Positions 17,473 through 26,612 of a DNA stretch of 64,000 nt are shown one piece after another. The first letter of the stretch is position 1; every line of letters starts with the position of its first letter. The stretch lies in assembly GCF_000473205.1 (NCBI RefSeq), contig NZ_KI421507.1:1275934-1339933 (forward strand), written 5' to 3'. A program made the translations under genes and the position numbers. The notes beneath the pieces are model-generated. The model was not told the DNA's origin. It worked only from the letters and a program-made list of their open reading frames with translations, and searched no databases. Origin of the DNA: Pseudophaeobacter arcticus DSM 23566. GTDB taxonomy: Bacteria; Pseudomonadota; Alphaproteobacteria; Rhodobacterales; Rhodobacteraceae.

Positions 17473-18156
17473 TTACGTGGTCGCTTGGGTCACGATCTTG
17501 GCCAGACCATCGGAGATGGTGTTGATGTCTCCCATGGCATCAATTGTCTTCAGCGCGCCTTTGCCGTCGTAATAGGCAATGAGCGGCGCTGTCTGTTCGT
17601 GATAGGCCGCCAGACGGCTGGCAACGGTTTCGGCGTTGTCATCGGCGCGGCGGGTCATGTTTTCACTGCCACATTTGTCGCATTTTCCGGCAACTGCGGG
17701 CTGCTTGAAGCTGTCGTGATAGCCCTCACCGCAGCCGCCACAGGTGTAGCGGCCAGAGACCCGGGCCACCATGGCGCTGTCGTCCACTTCCAGGCTGATG
17801 GCGGCGTTGATCTTTTGCCCGGTTTCAGCCAGCAGAACATCCAGGGCTTCGGCCTGAACCGTGGTGCGCGGGAAGCCATCCAGGATGACCCCCTTGGCAC
17901 AATCTGGTTCTGCCAGACGGTCACGCAGAATGTTGATGACAATCTCATCCGAGACCAGACCACCGGATTCCATCACCGCCTTGGCGGCATTGCCAGCGGT
18001 GGTGCCTGCGGCGACAGCTGCCCGCAACAGATCCCCGGTTGAGAGTTGGACGAGGCCAAACTTCTCTTCCAGAACACGAGCTTGTGTTCCCTTCCCGGCG
18101 CCAGGAGGGCCGAGAAGGATCAAAACAGCAGGGCGGGTCATTACATCTGTTGTCAT
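17473..18156 (-). CDS. adk: Adenylate kinase, zinc-finger LID type
   Basis: A 227-residue adenylate kinase (AMP + ATP to 2 ADP). The P-loop GPPGAGKGTQA and the substrate-binding DGFPRT are intact. The LID carries a four-cysteine zinc site (YTCGGCGEGY...KCDKCG). It starts seven bases after acs. Since acetyl-CoA synthetase produces AMP, local adk supply makes metabolic sense. This could be a dedicated second copy, as adk usually sits with ribosomal genes; a genome check is needed. Confidence 0.93.
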   Translation of the reverse strand: MTTDVMTRPAVLILLGPPGAGKGTQARVLEEKFGLVQLSTGDLLRAAVAAGTTAGNAAKAVMESGGLVSDEIVINILRDRLAEPDCAKGVILDGFPRTTVQAEALDVLLAETGQKINAAISLEVDDSAMVARVSGRYTCGGCGEGYHDSFKQPAVAGKCDKCGSENMTRRADDNAETVASRLAAYHEQTAPLIAYYDGKGALKTIDAMGDINTISDGLAKIVTQATT

Positions 18157-18162
18157 GCTGCC

Positions 18163-20124
18163 TTACCCCTTGTTTGCCCGGTTTGCGATCAGGTCATCCA
18201 CCACCGACGGATCCGCCAGTGTCGAGGTGTCGCCAAGCGCGCCAAAGTCGTTTTCGGCGATCTTGCGCAGGATGCGGCGCATGATCTTGCCGGACCGGGT
18301 CTTTGGCAGGCCCGGCGCCCATTGGATCACATCCGGGCTGGCGATGGGGCCAATCTCGGTGCGCACCCAGGTGCGCAGCTCTTTCAGCAGTTCATCCGAC
18401 GGTTCGCGGTCGTTCATCAGGGTGACATAGCAATAGATGCCCTGACCCTTGATCTCATGTGGGTAGCCCACCACGGCGGCCTCGGCGACGGCGGCATGGG
18501 CGACCAGCGCGCTTTCGACCTCGGCGGTGCCCATGCGGTGACCCGAGACATTGATCACGTCATCGACGCGGCCAGTGATCCAATAGTCGCCATCGGCATC
18601 CCGGCGACAGCCGTCACCGGTGAAGTAATAGCCTTTGTAATCAGAGAAATAGGTCTTCTGGAAGCGCTCGTGATCGCCCCAGACGGTGCGCATCTGGCCA
18701 GGCCAGCTGTCCTTGATGCACAGGACACCCTCAACACCATTGCCCGAGATTTCCTCTCCGGACTGCGGATCCAGAACCACGGGCTGGATGCCAAAGAAAG
18801 GCTTCATGGCAGAGCCGGGCTTGGTGGCATGGGCGCCGGGCAGTGGCGTCATCAGATGACCGCCGGTTTCGGTCTGCCACCAGGTGTCGACAATGGGGCA
18901 ACGGCCGCCGCCAACAACTTCGTTGTACCAGTTCCAGGCCTCGGGGTTGATGGGCTCCCCCACGGTGCCCAGCAGACGCAGGGAGGACAGGTCACATTTT
19001 TCAACCCATTCGTTGCCCTGACCCATCAAGGCGCGCAGTGCGGTGGGGGCGGTATAAAACTGGTTGACCTTGTGCTTTTCGCAGACCTGCCAGAAGCGGC
19101 TGGCGTCTGGGTAGGTTGGCACACCTTCAAACATCAAGGTGGTGGCGCCATTGGCCAGCGGGCCATAGACGATATAGCTGTGGCCGGTGACCCAGCCCAC
19201 GTCAGCGGTACACCAGTAGATGTCTCCGTCGTGGTAATCAAAGGTGATCTCATGGGTCATCGCCGCATAGGCGAGATAACCACCGGAGGTATGAACCACA
19301 CCTTTGGGCTGGCCGGTGGAGCCCGAGGTATAAAGCACAAAGAGCGGGTCTTCGGCGTTCATCTCTGCGGGTTTGCAGTAGTCGTTCGCCTCCAGTGCCA
19401 TCTCGTTGTAGTCATAGTCGCGATCGGCAACCCAGGTGGTTTGGCCACCGGTGCGCTTGACCACCAGGCATTTCACCGTGTCCTTGCAGTGCAGCAGAGC
19501 GGCGTCCGCGTTGGACTTCAGCGGTGTCTTGCGACCGCCACGGGGGGCCTCGTCGGCGGTGATCACCACCTTGGCGTCAGAGCCGTTTACCCGCGCCGCC
19601 AGGGCGTCAGGGCTGAAGCCGGCAAAAACAATCGAATGGATGGCACCGATACGGGCACAGGCCAGCATCGCATAGGCGGCTTCGGGGATCATTGGCAGAT
19701 AGATCACCACCCGGTCACCTTTGCGCACCCCCATGGTTTCCAGAATATTGGCCATGCGGCAGGTGCGGCGGTGCAGCTCACTATAGGTGATGTGCTGCGC
19801 GGCCTCGTTTGGATCATCGGGTTCAAAGATGATCGCGGTCTGGTCGCCACGGGTGTCCAGATGGCGGTCGATGCAGTTGGCCGAGACATTCAATGTGCCG
19901 TCGGCAAACCAGTTGATCGAGACTTCGCCAAAATTGTAGTTCACATCCTTCACCGTGGTGAAGGGTTTGATCCAGTCGATGCGCTTGCCGTGCTCTCCCC
20001 AGAAGGCCTCTGGATCGTTAAGCGAGGCGGCATACATTTCCTCATATTTGGCACTGTCCACATGGGCGCGGGCAACGGTTTCCACGGATGGCGCGTGCGT
20101 CTTACCTTCGGGCTGCGGTGACAT
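18163..20124 (-). CDS. acs: Acetyl-CoA synthetase (AMP-forming)
   Basis: A 653-residue ANL-family ligase making acetyl-CoA from acetate, ATP and CoA. The P-loop-like [19 protein letters not shown] and the hinge region [21 protein letters not shown] are visible. The regulatory acetylation lysine lies in [10 protein letters not shown] near the C-terminus. The start at 20124 (MSPQPEGK) follows GGGAGGAGAAC. It leads a minus-strand block with adk and the symporter genes and is divergent from the TRAP transporter. Confidence 0.95.
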   Translation of the reverse strand: MSPQPEGKTHAPSVETVARAHVDSAKYEEMYAASLNDPEAFWGEHGKRIDWIKPFTTVKDVNYNFGEVSINWFADGTLNVSANCIDRHLDTRGDQTAIIFEPDDPNEAAQHITYSELHRRTCRMANILETMGVRKGDRVVIYLPMIPEAAYAMLACARIGAIHSIVFAGFSPDALAARVNGSDAKVVITADEAPRGGRKTPLKSNADAALLHCKDTVKCLVVKRTGGQTTWVADRDYDYNEMALEANDYCKPAEMNAEDPLFVLYTSGSTGQPKGVVHTSGGYLAYAAMTHEITFDYHDGDIYWCTADVGWVTGHSYIVYGPLANGATTLMFEGVPTYPDASRFWQVCEKHKVNQFYTAPTALRALMGQGNEWVEKCDLSSLRLLGTVGEPINPEAWNWYNEVVGGGRCPIVDTWWQTETGGHLMTPLPGAHATKPGSAMKPFFGIQPVVLDPQSGEEISGNGVEGVLCIKDSWPGQMRTVWGDHERFQKTYFSDYKGYYFTGDGCRRDADGDYWITGRVDDVINVSGHRMGTAEVESALVAHAAVAEAAVVGYPHEIKGQGIYCYVTLMNDREPSDELLKELRTWVRTEIGPIASPDVIQWAPGLPKTRSGKIMRRILRKIAENDFGALGDTSTLADPSVVDDLIANRANKG

Positions 20125-20787
20125 GCTGTTCTCCTCCCAGATATCTAGTCGGTTCGACACCACAACTGCTAGGCGTGAGTGTCAAACCGTTTCCTTCCCT
20201 GCCGGTGATCATAGGGCGAGAAGAAAATAAGTGAATAAGATACGGGGAAATAACGATTTGCTTGTAAATGAATTTCCTTTCCAAGTCCAAATCTGAAAAT
20301 TTGGCACCAAGTCACAAATGAATTCCCTTGTGATTATGGGGGTTATGAGTCAACGATTTGCAGGTGGATTTTTTGTAAAGCATTGAAAATGCCAGGCCCC
20401 AATGGGGGTAAAGGGCGTTTCCAATCTGTTTTGACCTGCGGCATTTTGTGCAGCAGGCGCCGGATCAGGCAAAAAACCAGGCTGTTTTGCGCAATTTTAT
20501 TGCGCCGAGGTGGGTGGCCGAGGTGAGTGTCGAGGTGTGCGATTATGTGCGGCAACCGAACATGGCCCGGCCCTGATCAGCTCTGGGTCCACTCAGTTTC
20601 CGCCAGAGCTGCAAACTCTTTGTTTCGGGGGATCTGTGGGCTTGGCAGCTGTGTGTCTTGTCGTTAGCTTACCCGCCAAGCGCCTGCCAAAAAGGTTGCC
20701 CCACTGGGCGATTGGGCCACTGTCTGCAGGGCCTTGGGCTACTGGGTCACTGTGCAAGGATTGGCGCAACTAAGGGAGAAGAACACA
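20125..20787. promoter_or_regulatory. Long divergent intergenic region between acs and dctP
   Basis: 663 bases without a convincing gene. The acs-proximal third is AT-rich. A 14-base motif AAATGAATTYCCTT occurs at 20266-20279 and 20316-20329, exactly 50 bases apart. Between them lies CCAAATCTGAAAATTTGG (20287-20304), and TCACAA...TTGTGA flanks the second copy. This is a plausible regulator-binding array for acs. The dctP-proximal part shows no clear element beyond the ribosome site. Confidence 0.55.
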
Positions 20788-21804
20788 ATGAAGACGATTT
20801 TGACTGCCGCTGTGACGGTTGCCGCTGGTTTTGCGCTTGTTGGCGAGGCCGCCGCGACGGAATGGAATGTATCGGTTTGGGGCAAGCGTCGCGCCTTTAC
20901 CGAGCATGTAGAGAAACTGGCCGAGCTGGTCAGCGCCAAGACCAATGGCGAATTCACCCTGAACATCAGCTATGGTGGCCTGTCCAAGAACAAAGAGAAC
21001 CTTGACGGGATTTCGATTGGCGCTTTTGAAATGGCGCAGTTTTGTGCCGGCTACCACCGTGACAAAAACCCTTCGATCACCGTGCTGGAACTGCCCTTCC
21101 TGGGGGTGAATACCCTGGAAGAAGAGGTTGCCGTCAGCCATGCGGTCTATGCCCATGAAGCGGCACAAAAGGATCTGGCGCGCTGGAACGCCAAGCTGCT
21201 GATGACCAGCCCCATGCCACAGTACAATATTGTTGGCACCGGCGAGCCCCGCGATACGGTTGCCGATTTCAAAGACATGCGCGTGCGTGCCACCGGCGGT
21301 ATCGGCAAAGCTTTTGCGGCGGTTGGCGCGGTTCCGACCTCGGTCACCGCGACCGAAGCCTATAACGCGATGGAATCCGGTGTTGTAGACACCGTCGCCT
21401 TTGCCCAGCACGCTCACCTGGCCTTTGGCACCATCAACCGCGCTGAGTGGTGGACGGCCAACCTGAACCCAGGCACCGTGAACTGCCCTGTTGTGGTCAA
21501 CACGGATGCCTATGACGCGCTGTCTGACGCAGAGCGCACAGCCCTGGACAGCTCGGTTGATGAGGCGATTGATCACTACCTGGCCAACTATGGTGCGCTG
21601 CTCGAAAAATGGGACGCGGTGCTGGAAGAAAAGGGCGTGACCAAGGTCATGCTGCCCGAGGCAGAACTGGCCGCCTTCCGCGCCATTGCAGCCGATCCGA
21701 TCCGTGAACAGTGGATCAAGGACATGGAAGCCCAGGGCATTCCTGGCCAGGAGCTGTATGATCTGGTGGTCAAAACACTGGCAGACACCCGCGCAGGTAA
21801 CTAA
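20788..21804 (+). CDS. dctP: TRAP transporter substrate-binding protein (DctP family)
   Basis: A 338-residue periplasmic binding protein with a signal peptide (cut near EAAA-TEW). The conserved arginine that grips the substrate carboxylate lies in MRVRATGG. It delivers an organic acid to the DctQ/DctM membrane pair encoded next. The start at 20788 follows AGGGAGAAG. Substrate unknown; acs next door suggests a carboxylate. Confidence 0.9.
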   Translation: MKTILTAAVTVAAGFALVGEAAATEWNVSVWGKRRAFTEHVEKLAELVSAKTNGEFTLNISYGGLSKNKENLDGISIGAFEMAQFCAGYHRDKNPSITVLELPFLGVNTLEEEVAVSHAVYAHEAAQKDLARWNAKLLMTSPMPQYNIVGTGEPRDTVADFKDMRVRATGGIGKAFAAVGAVPTSVTATEAYNAMESGVVDTVAFAQHAHLAFGTINRAEWWTANLNPGTVNCPVVVNTDAYDALSDAERTALDSSVDEAIDHYLANYGALLEKWDAVLEEKGVTKVMLPEAELAAFRAIAADPIREQWIKDMEAQGIPGQELYDLVVKTLADTRAGN

Positions 21805-21821
21805 GACCCGCTGCGACGGAT

Positions 21822-21853
21822 CGGGGCTGAGAGGAACCTCTCGGCCCCGTTTT
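21822..21853 (+). terminator. Attenuator-like hairpin after dctP
   Basis: CGGGGCTGAGAG (21822-21833) pairs with CTCTCGGCCCCG (21838-21849) and is followed by TTTT. It lies inside the TRAP operon and would give higher expression of the binding protein than of the membrane subunits. Confidence 0.7.
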
Positions 21854-21889
21854 CTATTTCTTGGAACCCTCTAACGAAAGGTGGGCCCC

Positions 21890-22543
21890 ATGGCGGGAAA
21901 CGCCGCGGTGCTGGAAGACGGCAGCCTGATCAGTCGTCTTGACCGTAAATTACTAAAGCTGGAGCAGGTGCTTGCGCTGGTCAGCGGCTTGGCAGTCTTT
22001 TCTCTTATGCTCTTGGCCGTTGTCTCGGTTGGGGGGCGCAACGCGATGAATGCGCCGCTGCCGGGCTATGTGGATTGGATCGAGCAGGCCATGCCGCTTA
22101 TTGCTTTTATGGGGATCGCCTATGTGCAGCGTGACGGTGGCCATATCCGGATGGATATTGTTATCGGGGCGCTGCGGGGGCGGGCGCTCTGGCTGTTTGA
22201 ACTGGTCTCGGTCTTGCTCATCCTGGTGCTGATGCTGGCCCTTGTCTGGGGCAGCTGGTCGCATTTCTCCCGCTCGTTTGATTTTGCAGCTCCGTTGTGG
22301 AGCCGGGACAGTTCCATCGACATCGGCCTGCCAATCTGGCCGGCCAAGCTCTTGGCGCCGGTGGCCTTTTCGGTCCTGTGCCTGCGGCTGCTGTTGCAGG
22401 CCTGGGGATATGGACGGGCCATGGTGCTGGGGCTGGACACCCCGGCTGCGGTTCCCTTGATCCAGGACGCGGCCGAACAGGCTGCGGCTGAGGCAGAAGC
22501 ATTAAGCGGACATGACAATGACGCCATCGGCGGGCAGGGGTAA
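21890..22543 (+). CDS. dctQ: TRAP transporter small permease (DctQ)
   Basis: A 217-residue membrane protein with four hydrophobic helices, the DctQ pattern (DWIEQAMPLIAFMGIAYVQRDGGHIRMD). ATG 21890 is favoured by the GAAAGG ribosome site over the in-frame GTG at 21881. It ends five bases before dctM, consistent with coupled translation. Confidence 0.88.
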   Translation: MAGNAAVLEDGSLISRLDRKLLKLEQVLALVSGLAVFSLMLLAVVSVGGRNAMNAPLPGYVDWIEQAMPLIAFMGIAYVQRDGGHIRMDIVIGALRGRALWLFELVSVLLILVLMLALVWGSWSHFSRSFDFAAPLWSRDSSIDIGLPIWPAKLLAPVAFSVLCLRLLLQAWGYGRAMVLGLDTPAAVPLIQDAAEQAAAEAEALSGHDNDAIGGQG

Positions 22544-22548
22544 CGGGC

Positions 22549-23952
22549 ATGGAACCTATTGAAATTGGCCTCTGGGTCACGTGTTTTTTGCTGGTGCTGG
22601 TTGTTGTTGGCATGCGGGTGGCCTTTGCCGCTGGTCTGGCCGGGCTTGTTGGTCTGATCTGGATTTTCTGGGCCAAATTTGGCTACAGCCCCGACAAATT
22701 CGGCAAGGCGGTGACTGTTTCGGTCAAAATTGCCGGCCAGGTGCCCCATTCCAAGGTCTCCAGCCAGGCGCTGAGCCTGATCCCGACCTTTATCCTGATT
22801 GGTTATCTGGCCTATTACGCTGGCCTGACCCGCGCCCTGTTTGAAGCCGCCAAGCGCTGGATTGCCTGGCTGCCGGGTGGGCTTGCGGTCTCGACCGTTT
22901 TTGCCACCGCAGGCTTTGCGGCGGTGTCGGGTGCATCTGTCGCGACCTCGGCCGTGTTTGCCCGTATCGCCATCCCCGAGATGCTGGCGATTGGCTACAA
23001 CAAGCGCTTTGCTGCCGGGGTGGTTGCCGCTGCCGGTACGCTGGCCTCGCTGATCCCGCCTTCGGCCATTCTGGTGATCTATGCCATTATCGTGGAGCAG
23101 GACGTGGGCAAGCTGCTGCTGGCGGGCTTTATTCCCGGCGCCTTTAGCGCCGTGATCTATGTGTTGCTGATTGTTGGCATCGCGATGGTGTTCAAAAACG
23201 TCGGCCCCCCGGTCAAGGGCTTTACCTGGCGCCAGCGCTTTGAAGCGCTGCCCGGGGCGCTGCCGATTGTCTTTGTCGTCGTGATCATCATCTGCTTTGT
23301 CTACAACCCCTTTGGCGGTGATGCATGGGGCACCCCGACCGAGGGCGGCGCGCTGGGGGCCTTTGTGGTCTTTTGCATGGCGCTGTGGCGCGGCATGCGC
23401 TGGGGCGAGTTAAAATCGGCCCTGCTGGAAACCGCCAAGCTCACGGTGATGATCTTTACCATCATCTGGGGCGTGTTGATCTACGTGCGCTTCCTTGGTT
23501 TTGCTGATTTGCCGGGTGCCTTTTCGGACTGGATCACCAGCCTTGAGATGTCGCCGATGGTCATTTTGGTCTGTATCCTGCTGGCCTATGCGGTGCTGGG
23601 CATGTTCATGGATGCCATTGGCATGCTCTTGCTGACCCTGCCGGTGGTCTATCCTGCGGTGATGGCATTGAACGGCGGCGAAAGCGTTGCGGCCGCTGAC
23701 AGTGCCTTTGGCATGTCGGGGCCGATGTGTGCGATCTGGTTTGGCATTCTGGTCGTGAAAATGGCCGAGTTCTGCCTGATCACCCCGCCAATCGGCCTCA
23801 ACTGCTTTGTGGTGGCCGGGGTGCGCGACGATCTGAGCGTACAGGATGTGTTCCGTGGGGTGATGCCCTTCTTTATCGCCGATGGTGTAACCATCGCGCT
23901 CTTGGTGGCCTTCCCCTCGATCGTGCTCTATCTGCCCAGCCTGGCGCAGTAG
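22549..23952 (+). CDS. dctM: TRAP transporter large permease (DctM)
   Basis: A 467-residue, about twelve-helix protein that forms the ion-coupled transport channel of the TRAP system, with the family segment FAAVSGASVATSAVFARIAIPEM and GTLASLIPPSAILVIYA. It follows dctQ closely and is closed by a terminator at 23995. Confidence 0.92.
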   Translation: MEPIEIGLWVTCFLLVLVVVGMRVAFAAGLAGLVGLIWIFWAKFGYSPDKFGKAVTVSVKIAGQVPHSKVSSQALSLIPTFILIGYLAYYAGLTRALFEAAKRWIAWLPGGLAVSTVFATAGFAAVSGASVATSAVFARIAIPEMLAIGYNKRFAAGVVAAAGTLASLIPPSAILVIYAIIVEQDVGKLLLAGFIPGAFSAVIYVLLIVGIAMVFKNVGPPVKGFTWRQRFEALPGALPIVFVVVIIICFVYNPFGGDAWGTPTEGGALGAFVVFCMALWRGMRWGELKSALLETAKLTVMIFTIIWGVLIYVRFLGFADLPGAFSDWITSLEMSPMVILVCILLAYAVLGMFMDAIGMLLLTLPVVYPAVMALNGGESVAAADSAFGMSGPMCAIWFGILVVKMAEFCLITPPIGLNCFVVAGVRDDLSVQDVFRGVMPFFIADGVTIALLVAFPSIVLYLPSLAQ

Positions 23953-23994
23953 CGATCGTTTCGCCCATAAGGGCACTCAGGCGTACTCTAGATA

Positions 23995-24028
23995 GGGGCG
24001 GAAAGACGCAGGTCTTCCGCCCCTTTTC
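23995..24028 (+). terminator. Rho-independent terminator of the TRAP operon
   Basis: GGGGCGGAAAGAC pairs with GTCTTCCGCCCC (one bulged A) around a GCAG loop, followed by a TTTTCTTT tract. It isolates the downstream two-gene cassette from TRAP transcription. Confidence 0.85.
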
Positions 24029-24194
24029 TTTGTCGCGCGGCCGGCTGGGGAGGGAGGTCTCCCGCGCCCCTGCGGGTCTGAAAGCCTGGCCGCAAGTGCA
24101 AAAACGGAAAGCGGGTTGAAGGAATCACCCAAAGGTTGAACAATTGGTGCAGTTGCGTTGCTTAAAGAATTTGAGCAAGGAGACCAGTTGCATC

Positions 24195-26576
24195 ATGTTA
24201 TTGGATGCCCGACCAGATCGAATTGATTTTAGAGACCGAGAGTTCCGCTCGCAGCTTGTTTCGCTGCCAGCCCAATACCCCTCCGACCAGCAAATTGGCT
24301 TGTTTCTGGAACAGTACCAGAAATCGGGCATGGTGCTTGATCAGGGGGTAGACGGGGCCTGCACCGGATATGGGCTGGCGGCGGTGGTGAACTATCTGTC
24401 CTGGTACCGCAAGGCGCTGGAATTCTGGCAGGCGGAACAGATCAGAGACCCTGTTGACCTGCCGCCCTCGCCTGAAAAGGTGAGCGAATGGATGCTGTAT
24501 AGCGCCGCCCGGCTGTATGACGAATGGGAGGGCGAGGACTATTCCGGGTCCAGCTGCCGCGGCGCGATGAAGGGCTGGCACAAGCATGGGGTTTGCAAGC
24601 AGCTGTACTGGCCCCGATCCGGCCCCGCCGATGAGGTCTGGGCGCAGGATGCCGCGCGGCGTCCCTTGGGGGCCTATTACCGGGTCAATGTGCAGTCAAT
24701 TGCCGATCTGCAGGCGGCAATCTACGAGGTCGGCGCCGTCTATTGTTCGGCGCGGGTGCATGAGGGTTGGTTTTTTGACGAGCTCGATACAGCGCCGGCG
24801 CTGACCCGGTTTCAGCTGACAGGGGGAAATGTTCCGGATCATCTCGCGGTGCCGATCATTCCGCTCAAGCCGCAGTCGCGCGGAGGCCATGCCTTTGCGG
24901 TTGTTGGCTATACCTCGCGCGGTTTTATCGTGCAGAACTCCTGGGGGCCGGGCTGGGGCAAGACCTGGGGGCGCGGGGCAAGTAGTCTGCCTGATGCCGC
25001 TGGGGGCTTTGCGCTGATCACCTATGAGGACTGGGTGTTGAACGGCCACGACGCCTGGGTTGCCGCCCTTGCGGCCCCCATGCTGGTGGAAGAAAAGGTG
25101 ACCGTCCTGAAAACCCCCAGCGAGCTGAGCCTGCTGGAACAGGTGGCCCAGGGCCGTGCCGAAAGCCATCTGCGGGCCAGTGCGCAGCCGGGGGCCGCCC
25201 GGCGCTGGCCCATCGCCAAGGCCCAGCAGCACTGCATCAGCATGGGCAATGACGGCAAACTGACCAATGGGCGCATTGATGCCAGCAGCGCCAGAGAAGG
25301 GCTGCGCAAATCAATAAAGGATTTGCTGAACAGCTACCCGGGCCGCGACCTCATGATCTTTGCGCATGGCGGGCTCAACACCAAAGAGGATGCCCTGCGC
25401 CGGGCGCAGGTGCTGGGGCCATGGTTCGAAGACAACAAGATTCTGCCGATCTTTGTGCTGTGGCGCACCGGCTTTGGCGAGACGCTGGCAAATATCGGCG
25501 CGGATTTTCTCAACAGCATTTTCCCCAGCCTTGAACAGCAGCGCTCAGGCGTTGAAGAGCTTGTGCACAGGCTGTCCAAACAGGTGGAAAAGCGGGTGGA
25601 TCGGGGCTTTGAAGCCCTGGCCGAAAAGGTCATGGGCAAGGCCGTCTGGTCGCAGATGAAACAAAATGCGCAGGCGGCCAACCAACATTCTGCAACGCGC
25701 AACCTGACAGGCGGCATGCGTGAGCTTGCGGATTTCCTCAAATCCTATCAGGCCAGCGCCGATAGGCCGCTGCGGCTGCACCTGTTGGGGCATTCAGCCG
25801 GTGCAATCCTGCTGGGGCATTTTGCCCGCGATCTGGCGCGATTTAGCGATATTGCTTCGCTTGGGCTGCTGGCCCCGGCCTGCACATTGAAATTTGCCAA
25901 TGCACATTTTGCGCCGCTGGTCGCGGCCGGGCGGCTTGCGAGTGACAAGCTGTATATCGTCAACCTGAGCCGCAAAAATGAGCGCGCAGACCGGGTTGGC
26001 CCCTATAATAAGTCGCTGCTGTATCTTGTCAGCCGCGCCTTTGAAATGCCCCGCAAAACGCCACTTCTGGGGCTTGATGACAGCTGGATCCTGGATTGTG
26101 AGGCGCCGGGGGGACGCAGGCCTTCGCCGCAGGTGTCCGGCGCCTTTGGCGATGAGAATGACCCGCTGCATCAGGCCATGGTGCTGGCAAAACTTGCTCC
26201 TTACTACGCGCTAACCGGCCAGAAGGCGCTGCCAGATTTTGGCGCAATGGCCAGTCTCCAGATCCTGCAAAAGGCCAATACGCTCAGCGATCTTGACCCG
26301 CTGCGGCAGGCCACAGAGGCTTTGACGCTGGATCTGCTGACCAAGCAGGACGGTATCCACGATGTTCTGCAATGGCGGAGTTTCACCGCGAAACATAATA
26401 TCCCCTACCTGCTGCACGGCGCCGCCAACGCAAGGGTGCGCCGTACCGAAGGCGCCAGCGCCTACCAGCCAATTTCCCACGGCAGTATTGATAACGATGT
26501 TGAGGTGATGGACTGGGCGATTTCAAAAATGATCGGCACGCCCATCCGCCCTGCGACCGACCTGACAGAGAGTTGA
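24195..26576 (+). CDS. Papain-like (C1) cysteine protease fused to an alpha/beta hydrolase
   Basis: 793 residues. Residues ~40-290 form a C1-type protease with Gln50 (DQG), Cys56 (GACTGYG), His232 (GGHAFAVVGY) and Asn248 (VQNSWGPGWG); the Gln-to-Cys spacing of six equals papain. Residues ~385-620 form an alpha/beta hydrolase with an HGG oxyanion motif (H391) and the nucleophile elbow GHSAG (S534). No signal peptide or membrane segment is visible, so both activities should act in the cytosol or be released by lysis. The start at 24195 follows AGGAG; the next gene is 36 bases away and is also a multi-hydrolase. Substrates unknown. Role in conflict or cell killing is inferred. Confidence 0.85.
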   Translation: MLLDARPDRIDFRDREFRSQLVSLPAQYPSDQQIGLFLEQYQKSGMVLDQGVDGACTGYGLAAVVNYLSWYRKALEFWQAEQIRDPVDLPPSPEKVSEWMLYSAARLYDEWEGEDYSGSSCRGAMKGWHKHGVCKQLYWPRSGPADEVWAQDAARRPLGAYYRVNVQSIADLQAAIYEVGAVYCSARVHEGWFFDELDTAPALTRFQLTGGNVPDHLAVPIIPLKPQSRGGHAFAVVGYTSRGFIVQNSWGPGWGKTWGRGASSLPDAAGGFALITYEDWVLNGHDAWVAALAAPMLVEEKVTVLKTPSELSLLEQVAQGRAESHLRASAQPGAARRWPIAKAQQHCISMGNDGKLTNGRIDASSAREGLRKSIKDLLNSYPGRDLMIFAHGGLNTKEDALRRAQVLGPWFEDNKILPIFVLWRTGFGETLANIGADFLNSIFPSLEQQRSGVEELVHRLSKQVEKRVDRGFEALAEKVMGKAVWSQMKQNAQAANQHSATRNLTGGMRELADFLKSYQASADRPLRLHLLGHSAGAILLGHFARDLARFSDIASLGLLAPACTLKFANAHFAPLVAAGRLASDKLYIVNLSRKNERADRVGPYNKSLLYLVSRAFEMPRKTPLLGLDDSWILDCEAPGGRRPSPQVSGAFGDENDPLHQAMVLAKLAPYYALTGQKALPDFGAMASLQILQKANTLSDLDPLRQATEALTLDLLTKQDGIHDVLQWRSFTAKHNIPYLLHGAANARVRRTEGASAYQPISHGSIDNDVEVMDWAISKMIGTPIRPATDLTES

Positions 26577-26612
26577 GATCAAGCTTATTTTAGCCCCCAT
26601 AAGGAGACCGTG

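Noticed and set aside
18046..20121. 691-codon frame antisense to acs and adk
   Set aside because: acs carries all family motifs; the antisense product shows none and spans two genes.
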